From Mycobacterium shigaense (GTDB lineage: Bacteria; Actinomycetota; Actinomycetes; Mycobacteriales; Mycobacteriaceae), in the NCBI RefSeq assembly GCF_002356315.1, contig NZ_AP018164.1, positions 558,001 through 622,000 on the forward strand: a stretch of DNA of 64,000 bases, read 5' to 3'. The position numbers were made by a program, and so were the translations under genes. The notes under the pieces are model-generated. The model was not told the DNA's origin. It ran no database searches and saw nothing but the letters and a program-made list of their open reading frames with translations. Of this stretch, positions 18,726-29,287 are shown piece by piece; position 1 is the first letter of the stretch; each line of letters begins with the position of its first letter.

Positions 18726-19676
18726 TTACCGGCCGAGCAACTTTTCGGCGTTGCGGTGGCTGATCGCGGCCCGGTCGTCGTCGGACAGCGGCAGGTGGTC
18801 CAGGAAGGCGCGGGCGGCCTTCATCGATCCGAACGGGTAGTCGGCCGAAAACGCCACGCGCTCAATGCCGACGTGGGCGACCAGGTTGGCATAGGTTGCC
18901 TCGTCGTTGAAGTTGGCGAAGGTGTAGTACAGGTTGTGCCGCAGGTAGGCGCTCACGGGATGGCGCAGTCCCGTCAGTTCGGGCCGCAGCGTGGCGTCGA
19001 AGCGCGGCAGCATGAACGACGTCCCTTCGCCCATGTGCCCAATGATGATTCGCAACCCGGGGTAGCGGTCGAACACGCCGCCGAGAATCAGCCGCAACAC
19101 ATGCGTGGCGGTGTTGATGTGCCAGCCCCAGCCCACCGTCGCCAGCGCGAAGGTGACCTCGTCCGAGAAGCCCGCGTAGCTGGACTCGATCACGCCCGCG
19201 GGTGGGATCGTGGGATGCAGGTAGATCGGAACGTTCAGTGCCGCCGCGCGGCCGAGCACCGGATCGAAAAGCGGGTCGTCCAGGTAGCGACCCTGGCTGT
19301 GCCCGTTGATGACCGCGCCGACGAACCCGAGTTCGTGAATTGCCCGCTGCAGCTCGTCGGCCGCGGTGTCGGGCGCGCTGATCGGCACGGTCGCGAAGCC
19401 GGCCAGCCGGCCGGGGTACCGCGCCACCGCCGCCGCCAACTCGTTGTTGCAATCACGCGCCAGCGCAATAGCTTCCGGGCCGTCCAACTGCTCGACACCG
19501 GGAGCGGCCAGCGAGAGCACCGCGAGGTCGACCCCCGCGTCGTCCATCGCCGCGATGCGACCGTCGCCGAGGTCGGAGATCGGCTCGATCACCCCCGCGC
19601 GGGCCGTCAGCCAGCGGCCCGGCCCGTCCAGGAAGGCCGTTGTGGCGTAATGCTCTTCGAGCGCGACCGTCCGCAT
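18726..19676 (-). CDS. Amidohydrolase family 2 (metal-dependent decarboxylase/hydrolase)
   Basis: A 316-residue TIM-barrel amidohydrolase. The ATG at 19676 gives MRTVALEEHYAT, the standard opening of gamma-resorcylate/5-carboxyvanillate-type decarboxylases, whose EEH supplies metal ligands. Further candidates are the His in LHPTIPPAG, the His in IIIGHMGEG and the Asp in AFSADYPFGS. Members decarboxylate aromatic acids or hydrolyse lactones; the substrate here is unknown. The gene begins 7 bases after the aldehyde dehydrogenase stop on the same strand, so the two are almost certainly one transcript, consistent with aromatic or aldehyde catabolism under the divergent LysR regulator. Confidence 0.88.
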   Translation of the reverse strand: MRTVALEEHYATTAFLDGPGRWLTARAGVIEPISDLGDGRIAAMDDAGVDLAVLSLAAPGVEQLDGPEAIALARDCNNELAAAVARYPGRLAGFATVPISAPDTAADELQRAIHELGFVGAVINGHSQGRYLDDPLFDPVLGRAAALNVPIYLHPTIPPAGVIESSYAGFSDEVTFALATVGWGWHINTATHVLRLILGGVFDRYPGLRIIIGHMGEGTSFMLPRFDATLRPELTGLRHPVSAYLRHNLYYTFANFNDEATYANLVAHVGIERVAFSADYPFGSMKAARAFLDHLPLSDDDRAAISHRNAEKLLGR

Positions 19677-19683
19677 CCGGGTG

Positions 19684-21174
19684 TTACCCCTCCAGCACCC
19701 GGGTGGCAGCCGACCAGTAAGCCAACTCATCGGGCCGTGCGGGCAACCGGATTGTCTTGGTGTACCCGTATTCCGCCAGCGTCTCCTGGGCGTGTTCGCG
19801 CCCGAATCCGCTGTGGCCGACCCCGCCGAACCCGGTGCCGACCGATATCCGCTGGTAGTTGTTGACGAAGACGGCTCCGGCACGGATCTGCCGGCTGACG
19901 CGCAGCGCCCGGTCGCTATTGCGGGTGTACACCGCGGCCACGAGCCCGAAGGGGGTGCTGTTGGCGATTCGCACCGCCTCGTCATCGTCGCCGAACCGGA
20001 GCGCGGTGACCACCGGGCCGAAGATCTCCTCGCGGGCCACCCGCATGCGCGGGGTCACGTCGGTCAGCACCGTCGGTGCGACGTAGAAGCCGGCGGTTAA
20101 CCGTGGATCGTCGGGCAGGGGCGCCTGGGCCGCGACGCGGGCGCCCTCGGCCACGCCGATCTTGAGGTAGTTCAGGACCTGTTGCTGTTGGCCGCGGGTC
20201 ACCAAGGGCCCCACGTCGGTGCGCGGGTCGACGCCATCGCCCACCCGCAGCCGGGTCACCGCCGCGCACAGCCTTTCGGTGAATTCCTCATAGACTTTGT
20301 CCTGCAACAGGATTCGTGATGCAGCGGTGCAGGCCTCGCCTTGGTTGAAAAAGTCGCCGTCGACGGCGGCCAGTAGTGCCTCGCGCAGATTCGCGTCATC
20401 GAACACCAGCAGCGGGTTCTTGCCGCCCAGCTCCATCAACGCCGGCGTGAGGTTGTTCGCCGCGGTGTGCAACACCGCCGCGCCGGTCTTGGGGGAGCCG
20501 GTGAACGAGACCTTGCCCACCAGTCGATGCCCGGCCAGCGCCGCGCCCACGTCGCCCCGCCCGGGCACCGCGTGCACCACGCGCTCGGGCAGCACGGACT
20601 GCATCAGTTCGACCATGCGAAGCACCACCGACGGCGCCTGTTCCGGCGGTTTGAGCACGACGGCGTTGCCGACGGCCAGCGCCGGGGCGACCTTGCCGGC
20701 GGTGTGGATGGGCGGCCAGTTGAACGGCACGATGCCCGCGATCACCCCGTAGGGTTCCAGCGTGGTGACGTCCAGCACCGGACCGTAGTCGCGGGCCTGG
20801 CTCGGCAGCGCCTCCACCGCGCCCGCGAAATACTCGAAGATCGAGATCGCCATTTCGACGTCGAAGGTGCGTGCCTGGGTGATCGGCTTGCCCATTTCCA
20901 GCGATTCGAGCTCGGCGATTTCGTCCGCGTGCGCGCGGATGACCTCGGCGATCCTGCGCAGGTAGGCGCCGCGCTCCCGCGCCGGGCGCAATTTCCAGCG
21001 CAGGTGGGCGAGGTGGGCCTTGCGCACCGCCTGGTCGACTTCGACCGGTCCGGCGCCTTGCACGACGGCGATGGTCTGGCCGTTGGCGGGGTTCTCCACC
21101 ACGAACTGGTCGTCGGTGGACGCGGAGGACCAGCGAGTTCGGGTGCGTGTCAAGGGAAACGTCTGCTGCGTCAT
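19684..21174 (-). CDS. NAD(P)-dependent aldehyde dehydrogenase
   Basis: A 496-residue aldehyde dehydrogenase of normal length. Visible motifs are the Rossmann-side VPFNWP, the catalytic Glu in LMELGGKNPLLVF, the catalytic Cys in FFNQGEACTAASRI and the late EEIFGPVVTALRF. It oxidises an aldehyde to the acid; sequence alone does not give the substrate. It is the first gene of a two-gene unit with the amidohydrolase and is divergent from the LysR gene across an 86-base intergenic region, so the LysR protein is its likely regulator. Confidence 0.93.
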   Translation of the reverse strand: MTQQTFPLTRTRTRWSSASTDDQFVVENPANGQTIAVVQGAGPVEVDQAVRKAHLAHLRWKLRPARERGAYLRRIAEVIRAHADEIAELESLEMGKPITQARTFDVEMAISIFEYFAGAVEALPSQARDYGPVLDVTTLEPYGVIAGIVPFNWPPIHTAGKVAPALAVGNAVVLKPPEQAPSVVLRMVELMQSVLPERVVHAVPGRGDVGAALAGHRLVGKVSFTGSPKTGAAVLHTAANNLTPALMELGGKNPLLVFDDANLREALLAAVDGDFFNQGEACTAASRILLQDKVYEEFTERLCAAVTRLRVGDGVDPRTDVGPLVTRGQQQQVLNYLKIGVAEGARVAAQAPLPDDPRLTAGFYVAPTVLTDVTPRMRVAREEIFGPVVTALRFGDDDEAVRIANSTPFGLVAAVYTRNSDRALRVSRQIRAGAVFVNNYQRISVGTGFGGVGHSGFGREHAQETLAEYGYTKTIRLPARPDELAYWSAATRVLEG

Positions 21175-21260
21175 ACTGCGCTCGACGCTACGGTGACCTG
21201 CGCAATCAGGTCCAACGACAGCTTTTGATGGATACCAGCAGCTGAGGTGATAATGGCTGC

Positions 21261-22202
21261 GTGGAGCTGCGCCACCTCGAGTACTTCCTCGCCGTCGCCG
21301 AGAATCGGAGCTTCACCGCAGCCGCGAAGCGCCTGCACGTCGTCCAGTCCGGGGTGTCCGCGACCATCAAGGCGCTGGAACGCGAACTCGATGCGGAGTT
21401 GTTCGTCCGGGGTCCGGGGGGCGTGGCCCTGACCCCCGCCGGCGAGGAGCTGCGACCGCGTGCCCGCGAGACCCTGGACGCCGCCCGCGCGGCCAAAGAT
21501 GCCGTCAACGCCACCCGCGGCTCCATTCGCGGCACGGTCACGCTCGGTACCTTGACGAGTATCAACGTCATCGACCTGCCCACGCTGCTGGTCGAGCTGC
21601 ATGACCGGCATCCCGACGTGGTGGTGCACCTGCGCGCCGCCGCCGCCGGATCGGACGGACTGCTGCGGCAACTGCGCGACGGCGACCTCGACGCCGCCTT
21701 TTTGGTCTTCACCGGCCCGCCGCCCGTCGATCTGCAGGCCCGGCTCATCGCGGCCGTCCCGCTGCTTCTGGTCGTTCCCGCCGAACATGAACTGGCCCAT
21801 CGTGATTCGGTGCGGCTGACTGACCTGGCCGGAATGTCGTTCGTGGACAGCCCGCCCGGGTATGGCACCCGGACCGTGATCGACAACGCCTTTGCCGCTG
21901 CGGGCATCCAGCGGACCGTCGCAGTGGAGGTCGCCGACCTGGGCACGGCCGCCAGGTACATCCGAAATCGGTTGGGCATCGGACTGTTGAGCTGGCCCAT
22001 CCTCGACGACACCGACGATTCCGGCCTGGCCACCGTCCGCATCGCCGATTACGACCTGCAATGGCGGCTGTTCGTGACGACGTCGGCCCTGCGGCCGCCC
22101 GGCGCGGCCACCCGCGCCCTGCTCGCGCTGATCGAGGAAAAGGCCTATCCGCTGGCTACCGCCGCACCTCATGTGCCGTGCGATAACCGTAACGATCGAT
22201 GA
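21261..22202 (+). CDS. LysR-family transcriptional regulator
   Basis: A 313-residue LysR regulator. The N-terminal winged helix-turn-helix is classical ([40 protein letters not shown]), and the C-terminal part is a two-lobed effector-binding domain ([17 protein letters not shown] onwards). The GTG start at 21261 begins exactly at the family motif. It is divergent from the aldehyde dehydrogenase/amidohydrolase pair, the usual layout for a LysR activator and its targets. The 3' end overlaps the convergent sulfotransferase gene by 47 bases. Confidence 0.93.
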   Translation: MELRHLEYFLAVAENRSFTAAAKRLHVVQSGVSATIKALERELDAELFVRGPGGVALTPAGEELRPRARETLDAARAAKDAVNATRGSIRGTVTLGTLTSINVIDLPTLLVELHDRHPDVVVHLRAAAAGSDGLLRQLRDGDLDAAFLVFTGPPPVDLQARLIAAVPLLLVVPAEHELAHRDSVRLTDLAGMSFVDSPPGYGTRTVIDNAFAAAGIQRTVAVEVADLGTAARYIRNRLGIGLLSWPILDDTDDSGLATVRIADYDLQWRLFVTTSALRPPGAATRALLALIEEKAYPLATAAPHVPCDNRNDR

Positions 22203-23298
22203 GTTGGCCCCAGTTCTCGTCGACCGTCGCGCGCTGTTCGGCCGTCAGCTCGTAGCTGTTGGTTCGGTAGTTCACGTGCTCGGCGAGATACTGGCGCAGG
22301 CGCGGCAGGTAGCGGTCGAACTCGCCTAGGCCCAGGTGCTCGTAGAGGCGACGCAGCTGCTCCTCGGGATCGGCGATCAAGTCCTCGTAACGCAGTTCGT
22401 GAAAGCGGGACGGGTCAACGAGTTTGCGCCCCTCATCGACCTTGCGGTACAGGTCGACGTAGGTCGCCAGCACCCTTTCGTCCAGGCCCTCGAACCTCGG
22501 CCGCTGCAGGCTGTGCACCCGCGACAGCGACTTGAGCAGATGGATGCTGGACGGATACACGACATACGGGTCGCGCACGATGTGGATGAACTTCGCCTGC
22601 GGAAAAACGTCCAGCAGCACCCTGATTCGGAAGCTGTGGTTGGGATTCTTCAGGACCACGGTCTTGCGGTGGCGGTAGTACAGCTGCTGAACGAAGCGCA
22701 GCAACGGCCGCTGCCATGCCGCCAGTTCGTCCGGGGTCAGCTCTTCGAGATCCAGGTACCGCTCGTGCTCGGGCGGCCGGTTCGGAAACGCCAGCGTCAG
22801 GTAGGGAGACGGCTGGCCCTGCATGATCCAGACGAATTCGTCTTCCTGCGGATGGTTCAGGCTCGAGTCCATGTTGTCCATGGCCCGATGCTTAGACACC
22901 ATGAACCCTGCCAGCGGCGCGAACCGTTCGGTAAGCAGAAAATGTTGCGGTGCAACGCATTCAAATCCCGTCGGCCCGACGAAGCGATCGTCGAGCACCA
23001 GCATTTCGTGCAGCAGCGTGGTGCCGGTACGCCAATGTCCGATGACGAAGATGGGCGGCTCGGCGATCACGGTGTCGGCCACTCGCCTGCCGAACACGGC
23101 CTTCTGCAGCAAGCCCAGGGCCGAATTGACAACGCTGACAAACGTATACAACACGACGTAGTGCCAGCGGCTCGGATGCACGGCGAACCGGTTGCGGATC
23201 AGCAGCCGCGACCAGGCCGAGAAGTTGCAGCCGATCCATACCGGTGCCGCCCACTCGCGCCACCGGGATAACAGCGACGCCCAGCGGCGCGTCGTCAT
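22156..23298 (-). CDS. PAPS-dependent sulfotransferase
   Basis: A 380-residue sulfotransferase. The 5'-phosphosulfate loop [15 protein letters not shown] (about 86-100) and the 3'-phosphate motif [13 protein letters not shown] are clear; the His in the [10 protein letters not shown] segment is a candidate base. The ATG at 23298 overlaps the P450 stop (ATGA), so the genes are translationally coupled. A P450/sulfotransferase pair recalls M. tuberculosis cyp128-stf3, which hydroxylates and sulfates menaquinone. That similarity is in arrangement only and orthology is not shown. An alternative is a sulfated lipid or sterol unique to this group. Confidence 0.9.
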   Translation of the reverse strand: MTTRRWASLLSRWREWAAPVWIGCNFSAWSRLLIRNRFAVHPSRWHYVVLYTFVSVVNSALGLLQKAVFGRRVADTVIAEPPIFVIGHWRTGTTLLHEMLVLDDRFVGPTGFECVAPQHFLLTERFAPLAGFMVSKHRAMDNMDSSLNHPQEDEFVWIMQGQPSPYLTLAFPNRPPEHERYLDLEELTPDELAAWQRPLLRFVQQLYYRHRKTVVLKNPNHSFRIRVLLDVFPQAKFIHIVRDPYVVYPSSIHLLKSLSRVHSLQRPRFEGLDERVLATYVDLYRKVDEGRKLVDPSRFHELRYEDLIADPEEQLRRLYEHLGLGEFDRYLPRLRQYLAEHVNYRTNSYELTAEQRATVDENWGQLIDRYGYRTAHEVRR

Positions 23299-24614
23299 CG
23301 CACGGGCGACAGGCTCGGCGCGGCTACCCGGGGCGCGACGGCGACCCGCAGTCGGGCCAGGCCGCGCAGGTTGGCGTTCGTCGTCCACGCCGGGGGCTCG
23401 ATCACGTCGATGCGGCCGATGTTGGCAACGATCTCGCGCAGTACCGCCTGGCCCTCCATCCGGGCCAGGTGCGCGCCCGGACACCCGTGGATGCCGGTGC
23501 CGAACGCTAGATGCCCGGCCGGATTGCGGTCGACGCGAAAGACATCCGGATCCTCGAATTGCCGCGGGTCGCGGTTGGCCGCACCCCAGGCCAACAGCAC
23601 CAGCGAGCCGGCCGGGATGACCACCTCACCCACGCGGTAGTCGGCGCGCGTGGTCCGGCAGATGTTTTGCACCGGCGACATCAGGCGGAGTTGTTCCTCG
23701 ATCGCCGGTCCGATCAGCTCCGGTCGCTGCGCGAGCAGCTCAAGCTGATCCGGATGGTTGGCTAGCGTCAGGAACAGGGTGCTGATCATGTTGGCGCTGG
23801 TCTCGAAGCCGGCGACCATGAGCAGCACCGCGAACAGCGACAATTCGCTGTCGCTCAGCCGCCCCTGTTCGGCGTGCGCGGCCAGCCGGCCAAGGACGGT
23901 GGCGTCGCGCAGCGTCCCGTTATCGCGCCGATGGGTGAACAGTGCGCGCAGGCGCCGGAATCCCGTGATGCCCTGCACCAGCGAGACCAGGCCCGGCACC
24001 GAGAAATTGACGTCGGTGATGCGGATGGCCTGGCTGGACAGCTTGCGGAACGCCTCTACGTCGGCGCCGGCGACGCCGAGCACGTTGGTGATCGTGCGCA
24101 TCGTCATCGGAGTGGCCACGGTGGCGACGACGTCTGCGGTCGTCTTGGTCAGCAGGTTGCCGACCACCTCTTGGGCGAGCCGTTCGACCAACGGGCGCCA
24201 GGACTCCAGCGCGCTGCGTGTCATGCCCGGCGACAGCTGCTTGCGCATCCGCGTGTGCTCCGGCTGGTCGGAGGTGGGCAGAAAGGGCGGCGACCCCTGG
24301 GAGAACGTGACTCCGCGGGCGCTGGAGAGCACCTCGTGGTCGCGCGCGGCCGCCCGGACGTCGGCGTAACGACTCAGGATGTAGGCGTCGCGCCGGGGGT
24401 TGTAATGCACTCGCTCGCCCGCCAGGAGCTCCCGGTAGTACGGGTACGGGTCGGCGGCGATCGCGGGGTCCAAGGGGTCGAAAGCGGTGAGCTGTACGTG
24501 TCTATCTGCGTGCGCGCCGGCCAGCTTCGTCCGGGCTTTTTTGGCGGTGGTGAGCGCGAGAACCTTGGCGACCATCGGCGCGGAAACCCGGGCCAGCTGC
24601 GCGTCGCGCTTCAT
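23295..24614 (-). CDS. Cytochrome P450
   Basis: A 439-residue P450 from the ATG at 24614. The heme Cys is 378 in [15 protein letters not shown], the ExxR is EEQLR (307-310) and the I-helix oxygen-activation segment is AGFETS (268-273). A frame opening at 24704 exists, but the added residues lie across a perfect inverted repeat (24623-24648) and look non-coding. Substrate is unknown; the coupled sulfotransferase suggests that it introduces a hydroxyl that is then sulfated. Two inverted repeats upstream suggest repressor control. Confidence 0.93.
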   Translation of the reverse strand: MKRDAQLARVSAPMVAKVLALTTAKKARTKLAGAHADRHVQLTAFDPLDPAIAADPYPYYRELLAGERVHYNPRRDAYILSRYADVRAAARDHEVLSSARGVTFSQGSPPFLPTSDQPEHTRMRKQLSPGMTRSALESWRPLVERLAQEVVGNLLTKTTADVVATVATPMTMRTITNVLGVAGADVEAFRKLSSQAIRITDVNFSVPGLVSLVQGITGFRRLRALFTHRRDNGTLRDATVLGRLAAHAEQGRLSDSELSLFAVLLMVAGFETSANMISTLFLTLANHPDQLELLAQRPELIGPAIEEQLRLMSPVQNICRTTRADYRVGEVVIPAGSLVLLAWGAANRDPRQFEDPDVFRVDRNPAGHLAFGTGIHGCPGAHLARMEGQAVLREIVANIGRIDVIEPPAWTTNANLRGLARLRVAVAPRVAAPSLSPVR

Positions 24615-24622
24615 CGTTGTTG

Positions 24623-24648
24623 CAGGTCCAGCCGTTGCGCTGGACCTG
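24623..24648. promoter_or_regulatory. 10-bp inverted repeat just upstream of the P450 start
   Basis: CAGGTCCAGC (24623-24632) and GCTGGACCTG (24639-24648) are perfect complements with a 6-base spacer, 9 bases from the proposed start codon. It could be an operator or an mRNA hairpin affecting translation. Confidence 0.5.
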
Positions 24649-24736
24649 TACGGACAGCAAGGTTCCCCGTCCTGTGCTGCCGCGGATTGCCGCATAGCGG
24701 TCATCTGCTGCGCCCTTCCCCCACGGAGCTTTCGAT

Positions 24737-24758
24737 ACGACCGTACTAATCCGGTCGT
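24737..24758. promoter_or_regulatory. ACGACCG-N8-CGGTCGT inverted repeat, possible TetR-type operator
   Basis: ACGACCG (24737-24743) and CGGTCGT (24752-24758) flank TACTAATC. The size and AT-containing centre resemble TetR-family operators. It lies about 125 bases before the P450 start and 290 before dnaK, so the P450 is the likelier target. The rest of the 24615-25046 interval holds the dnaK control region and no gene. Confidence 0.5.
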
Positions 24759-24926
24759 CCGTCCACACCGTAGTTAACGGAAGTGTAATTAAGGCCGGGT
24801 GGCCTCCAGGACACAATTTTGGGAACCAAACCTGGGCGTCACCTGTGCGGATCGTGAGCATTGCCACAGCGATCGTGAAGACCCCGGGAACAAGTTGGGC
24901 CAGTCGCCCGTTAGCATCATCGATAA

Positions 24927-24947
24927 GTTGAGTGAATCGGACTCAAT
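24927..24947. promoter_or_regulatory. HAIR site 1 upstream of dnaK
   Basis: GTTGAGT (24927-24933), 7 bases, ACTCAAT (24941-24947): a close match to the HspR-binding inverted repeat CTTGAGT-N7-ACTCAAG. A TTGACA hexamer, a candidate -35, follows at 24954-24959. Confidence 0.85.
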
Positions 24948-24981
24948 CCTGGGTTGACAGCATGGCGTCGCCGGTAGCAGG

Positions 24982-25002
24982 CTTGAGCGAGGTTCACTCA
25001 GC
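24982..25002. promoter_or_regulatory. HAIR site 2 upstream of dnaK
   Basis: CTTGAGC (24982-24988), 7 bases, ACTCAGC (24996-25002). Its position, 44 bases before the dnaK start and downstream of the TTGACA hexamer, would place bound HspR over the probable transcription start. Confidence 0.82.
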
Positions 25003-25046
25003 ATAGTGGCACCAAACATGCTCTACAGAAATCAGGAGGAATCACT

Positions 25047-26915
25047 ATGGCTCGTGCGGTCGGTATCGACCTCGGGACCACCAACTCCGTCGTCGCAGTT
25101 CTCGAGGGCGGCGACCCCGTGGTCGTCGCAAACTCGGAGGGCTCGCGGACCACGCCGTCCATCGTCGCCTTTGCGCGCAATGGAGAGGTGCTCGTCGGGC
25201 AGCCCGCCAAGAACCAGGCGGTCACCAACGTCGACCGCACGATCCGTTCGGTCAAGCGGCACATGGGCACTGACTGGTCCGTCGAGATCGACGGCAAGAA
25301 GTACACCGCTCAGGAGATCAGCGCCCGCACTCTGCAGAAGCTGAAGCGCGACGCCGAGGCCTACCTGGGCGAGGACATCGCCGACGCGGTCATCACTGTG
25401 CCGGCGTACTTCAACGACGCCCAGCGCCAGGCGACCAAGGAAGCCGGCCAGATCGCCGGCCTCAACGTGCTGCGCATCGTCAACGAGCCCACCGCCGCGG
25501 CCCTGGCCTACGGCCTGGACAAGGGCGAGAAGGAACAGACCATCCTGGTCTTCGACCTGGGCGGCGGCACGTTCGACGTCTCGCTGCTCGAGATCGGCGA
25601 GGGAGTCGTCGAGGTCCGCGCCACCAGCGGTGACAACCACCTCGGTGGGGACGACTGGGACGACCGCGTCGTCGAGTGGCTGGTCGACAAGTTCAAGGGC
25701 ACCAGTGGAATTGACCTGACCAAGGACAAGATGGCGATGCAGCGGCTGCGTGAGGCCGCCGAGAAGGCCAAGATCGAACTGTCGAGTTCGCAGAGCACCT
25801 CGATCAATCTGCCGTACATCACGGTCGACGCGGACAAGAACCCGCTTTTCCTCGACGAGCAGCTGACCCGTGCCGAATTCCAGCGCATCACACAGGATCT
25901 GCTGGACCGCACCCGTCAGCCCTTCCAGTCCGTGATCAAGGACGCCGGCATCTCGGTCTCCGAGATCGACCACGTGGTGCTGGTGGGTGGTTCCACCCGC
26001 ATGCCCGCGGTGACCGACCTGGTCAAGGAGCTCACCGGCGGCAAGGAGCCCAACAAGGGCGTGAACCCCGACGAAGTCGTGGCCGTCGGAGCGGCCCTGC
26101 AGGCGGGTGTGCTCAAGGGTGAGGTGAAAGACGTTCTGCTGCTTGATGTCACACCGCTGAGCCTCGGTATCGAGACCAAGGGTGGCGTGATGACCAAGCT
26201 GATCGAGCGCAACACCACGATCCCGACCAAGCGGTCGGAGACCTTCACCACGGCCGATGACAACCAGCCGTCGGTGCAGATCCAGGTCTTCCAGGGTGAG
26301 CGCGAAATCGCTTCGCACAACAAGCTGCTCGGCTCCTTCGAGCTGACTGGCATCCCGCCGGCTCCGCGCGGCGTGCCGCAGATCGAGGTCACCTTCGACA
26401 TCGATGCCAACGGCATCGTGCACGTCACGGCCAAGGACAAGGGCACCGGCAAGGAGAACACGATCAAAATCCAGGAGGGCTCCGGCCTGTCCAAGGAGGA
26501 GATCGACCGGATGATCAAGGACGCCGAGGCTCACGCCGAGGAGGACCGTCAGCGTCGCGAAGAGGCCGACGTCCGCAACCAGGCGGAATCGCTGATCTAC
26601 CAAACGGAGAAGTTCGTCGCCGAACAACGGGGCGCAGCCTCCGAGGGCGGGTCGAAGGTCCCCGAGGACACGCTGGGCAAGGTCGACGCCGCGATCGCCG
26701 AGGCCAAGTCGGCACTCGGCGGAACCGACATCAGCGCGATCAAGTCGGCGATGGAGAAGCTGGGCGAGGAGTCCCAGGCGCTGGGTCAGGCCATCTACGA
26801 GGCGACCCAGGCGGCCGGGGAGCAGACCGGTGCCGGCGCGGCCGGCGGCGCCTCCAACTCGGCTGACGACGTCGTGGACGCGGAGGTGGTTGACGACGAC
26901 CGGGAGTCCAAGTGA
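25047..26915 (+). CDS. dnaK: Chaperone DnaK (Hsp70)
   Basis: DnaK, 622 residues. It opens with [18 protein letters not shown]; phosphate-2 [15 protein letters not shown] and adenosine motif [12 protein letters not shown] are intact; the C-terminus ends in the acidic [16 protein letters not shown] lid tail. It folds and protects cytoplasmic proteins in ATP-driven cycles with DnaJ and GrpE. AGGAGG precedes the ATG by 8 bases. Two HAIR sites upstream indicate HspR repression, with DnaK expected to act as HspR co-repressor. The stop overlaps grpE (GTGA). Confidence 0.98.
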   Translation: MARAVGIDLGTTNSVVAVLEGGDPVVVANSEGSRTTPSIVAFARNGEVLVGQPAKNQAVTNVDRTIRSVKRHMGTDWSVEIDGKKYTAQEISARTLQKLKRDAEAYLGEDIADAVITVPAYFNDAQRQATKEAGQIAGLNVLRIVNEPTAAALAYGLDKGEKEQTILVFDLGGGTFDVSLLEIGEGVVEVRATSGDNHLGGDDWDDRVVEWLVDKFKGTSGIDLTKDKMAMQRLREAAEKAKIELSSSQSTSINLPYITVDADKNPLFLDEQLTRAEFQRITQDLLDRTRQPFQSVIKDAGISVSEIDHVVLVGGSTRMPAVTDLVKELTGGKEPNKGVNPDEVVAVGAALQAGVLKGEVKDVLLLDVTPLSLGIETKGGVMTKLIERNTTIPTKRSETFTTADDNQPSVQIQVFQGEREIASHNKLLGSFELTGIPPAPRGVPQIEVTFDIDANGIVHVTAKDKGTGKENTIKIQEGSGLSKEEIDRMIKDAEAHAEEDRQRREEADVRNQAESLIYQTEKFVAEQRGAASEGGSKVPEDTLGKVDAAIAEAKSALGGTDISAIKSAMEKLGEESQALGQAIYEATQAAGEQTGAGAAGGASNSADDVVDAEVVDDDRESK

Positions 26916-27541
26916 CGGAATCGAATCAGGAACCGGTGACCGTCACCGACAAGCGGCGGATCGACCCCGAAACCGGTGAAGTACGGCATGTCCCTCCCGG
27001 CGCTGAGCCGGGAGGGACGGCATCCGGCCCATTCGCGGGCGAAAGCCCGGAGGAGGCCGGCAAGGCCGCCGAACTGCTCGGCGACCTGCAGCGCGTCCAG
27101 GCCGACTTCGCCAACTACCGCAAGCGGGCGCTGCGCGACCAGCAGGCCGCGGCAGACCGCGCTAAGGCCGCCGTCGTCGGCCAATTGCTGGGCGTACTCG
27201 ACGATCTCGACCGGGCGCGCAAGCACGGCGATCTGGAGTCCGGACCGTTGAAGTCGGTGGCCGACAAGCTGGAGAGCGCACTGTCCGGGCTCGGGCTGAC
27301 CGCGTTCGGCGAGGAGGGCGAGGACTTCGACCCGGTGTTGCACGAAGCCGTGCAGCACGAGGGTGACGGCTCTCGTCCGGTGATCGGCACCGTCATGAGG
27401 CAGGGCTACCGGCTCGGCGATCAGGTGCTGCGGCACGCTCTGGTCGGTGTCGTGGACACCGTGCCCGGCGAGGGCGAACAGGGCAACCCCGGGGCCAGCG
27501 CAGTCGACACCGACGAAAATGTCGACACCTCGGGCAGTTAA
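26912..27541 (+). CDS. grpE: Nucleotide exchange factor GrpE
   Basis: GrpE, 209 residues (235 in M. tuberculosis as I recall, so the variable N-terminus is shorter). The long dimerisation helix ([24 protein letters not shown]) and the C-terminal beta domain ([12 protein letters not shown]... [20 protein letters not shown]) are clear. It releases ADP from DnaK. The GTG start overlaps the dnaK stop by 4 bases, so translation is coupled. Confidence 0.96.
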   Translation: MTESNQEPVTVTDKRRIDPETGEVRHVPPGAEPGGTASGPFAGESPEEAGKAAELLGDLQRVQADFANYRKRALRDQQAAADRAKAAVVGQLLGVLDDLDRARKHGDLESGPLKSVADKLESALSGLGLTAFGEEGEDFDPVLHEAVQHEGDGSRPVIGTVMRQGYRLGDQVLRHALVGVVDTVPGEGEQGNPGASAVDTDENVDTSGS

Positions 27542-27617
27542 GGCACAGAATCTCAATCCAAAGAGACAACGACGAACAAAAGAAATGAAATAGAGAAAGG
27601 TGAGGGGGTGACGCGAC

Positions 27618-28799
27618 ATGGCCCAGCGTGAGTGGGTCGAAAAGGACTTCTACAAGGAGCTGGGCGTCTCCTCCGACGCCACACCCGAGGAGATCAAGCG
27701 CGCCTACCGCAAGTTGGCGCGCGATCTGCACCCGGACGCCAATCCCGACAACCCCGCCGCCGGTGAGCGTTTCAAGGCGGTGTCGGAGGCGCACAACGTG
27801 CTGTCGGACCCGGCCAAGCGCAAGGAATACGACGAAACCCGCCGGCTGTTCGCCGGCGGTGGCTTCGGCGGGCGCAGGTTCGATGGCGGTGGATTCGGTG
27901 GCTTCAGCAGTGCGGGCGGCGACGGCGCCGAGTTCAACCTGAACGACTTGTTCGATGCCGCCGGTCGCAGCGGGGGCACCAACATTGGCGACCTGTTCGG
28001 CGGGCTGTTCGGGCGCGGCGCGGGCGCCCGTCCCAGCCGGCCGCGACGCGGCAACGATCTCGAGACCGAGACCGAGCTGGATTTCGTCGAGGCCGCCAAG
28101 GGTGTGGCGATGCCGCTGCGGCTGACCAGCCCGGCGCCGTGCACCAATTGCCATGGCAGCGGGGCGCGCCCGGGCACCAGCCCCAAGGTGTGTCCCGCCT
28201 GTAACGGCTCCGGCGTGATCAGTCGCAACCAGGGCGCGTTCGGTTTCTCCGAACCCTGCACCGACTGCCGGGGCAGCGGCTCGATCATCGAGAACCCCTG
28301 CGACGAGTGCAAGGGCACCGGGGTCACCACTCGCACCCGCACCATCAACGTGCGAATCCCGCCGGGTGTCGAAGACGGACAACGGATTCGGCTGCCCGGG
28401 CAGGGCGAGGCCGGGTTGCGCGGCGCCCCGTCGGGCGACCTCTACGTGACGGTGCACGTACGGCCGGACAAGGTCTTCGGTCGCGACGGCGACGACCTCA
28501 CCGTGACGGTGCCGGTCAGCTTCAGCGAATTGGCTTTGGGCTCAACCCTTTCGGTACCCACACTGGATGGCAAGGTTGGCGTTCGGGTGCCCAAGGGCAC
28601 CGCCGACGGCCGCATCCTGCGAGTGCGCGGACGCGGTGTGCCCAAGCGCAGCGGCGGCAACGGCGACCTGTTGGTCACCGTGAAAGTCGCTGTGCCGCCT
28701 AACCTGGAGGGCGCCGCGGCCGAGGCGCTCGAGGCGTACGCCGAAGCCGAGCGGTCCAGTGGCTTCAATCCCCGGGCTGGATGGGCAGGTAATCGCTGA
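27618..28799 (+). CDS. dnaJ1: Chaperone DnaJ (DnaJ1)
   Basis: DnaJ, 393 residues. It has the J-domain with HPD ([11 protein letters not shown]), a Gly/Phe-rich region ([17 protein letters not shown]), four zinc-ligand repeats ([32 protein letters not shown]) and a C-terminal substrate-binding domain. It delivers substrates to DnaK and stimulates its ATPase. It is 76 bases after grpE; that spacer is unusually A-rich for this genome. The stop shares one base with the hspR start (TGATG). Confidence 0.97.
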   Translation: MAQREWVEKDFYKELGVSSDATPEEIKRAYRKLARDLHPDANPDNPAAGERFKAVSEAHNVLSDPAKRKEYDETRRLFAGGGFGGRRFDGGGFGGFSSAGGDGAEFNLNDLFDAAGRSGGTNIGDLFGGLFGRGAGARPSRPRRGNDLETETELDFVEAAKGVAMPLRLTSPAPCTNCHGSGARPGTSPKVCPACNGSGVISRNQGAFGFSEPCTDCRGSGSIIENPCDECKGTGVTTRTRTINVRIPPGVEDGQRIRLPGQGEAGLRGAPSGDLYVTVHVRPDKVFGRDGDDLTVTVPVSFSELALGSTLSVPTLDGKVGVRVPKGTADGRILRVRGRGVPKRSGGNGDLLVTVKVAVPPNLEGAAAEALEAYAEAERSSGFNPRAGWAGNR

Positions 28800-29185
28800 T
28801 GGCCAAGAACTCCAAACGAGAAGAGGCTCGGACCTTCCTGATCTCCGTGGCGGCGGAACTGGCCGGCATGCATGCCCAGACCCTGCGCACCTACGATCGC
28901 CTCGGGCTGGTGACCCCCAGCCGGACTTCCGGTGGGGGGCGCCGGTATTCGCAGCACGACGTCGATCTGCTGCGCGAGGTGCAGCGGCTGTCGCAGGACG
29001 AGGGCGTCAACCTGGCCGGCATCAAGCGCATCATCGAGTTGACCAATCAGGTCGACGCGCTGCAGTCACGGCTCAAGGAAATGGCCGAGGAGATAGCCAT
29101 GCTGCGGGCCAACCAGCGCCGCGAGGTCGCGGTGGTGCCCAAGAGCACCGCGCTGGTGGTCTGGCAGCCGCGCAAGCGTCGCTGA
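28799..29185 (+). CDS. hspR: Heat-shock repressor HspR (MerR-like)
   Basis: HspR, 128 residues. It has a MerR-type winged helix (VAAELAGMHAQTLRTYDRLGLVTPSRTSGGGRRYS), then a coiled-coil helix (IIELTNQVDALQSRLKEMAEEIAML). It represses the dnaK operon, and in other actinobacteria clpB, by binding HAIR sites; matching sites are present upstream of dnaK (two) and clpB (one) in this window. It is the last gene of the operon it controls, which gives feedback. Translation is coupled to dnaJ1. Confidence 0.97.
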   Translation: MAKNSKREEARTFLISVAAELAGMHAQTLRTYDRLGLVTPSRTSGGGRRYSQHDVDLLREVQRLSQDEGVNLAGIKRIIELTNQVDALQSRLKEMAEEIAMLRANQRREVAVVPKSTALVVWQPRKRR

Positions 29186-29201
29186 GGCCGCCGCGCAGCA
29201 G

Positions 29202-29213
29202 GTAGTCGACTAC
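29202..29213. promoter_or_regulatory. Perfect 12-bp palindrome GTAGTCGACTAC
   Basis: It lies in the 102-base gap between hspR and the MpaB-like gene, 74 bases before the latter. It could be an operator for that two-gene unit. Only its symmetry and position support this. Confidence 0.35.
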
Positions 29214-29287
29214 TCCATTTCGGTGATATCAGGGTGAACTGACAGTTTGCTCTGGCACGGGCGTCGCCGATCTGCCATGCTGCCTGC

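Noticed and set aside
21175..21260. LysR binding site (T-N11-A) between aldehyde dehydrogenase and LysR genes
   Set aside because: Several weak partial symmetries are present, none convincing enough to list.
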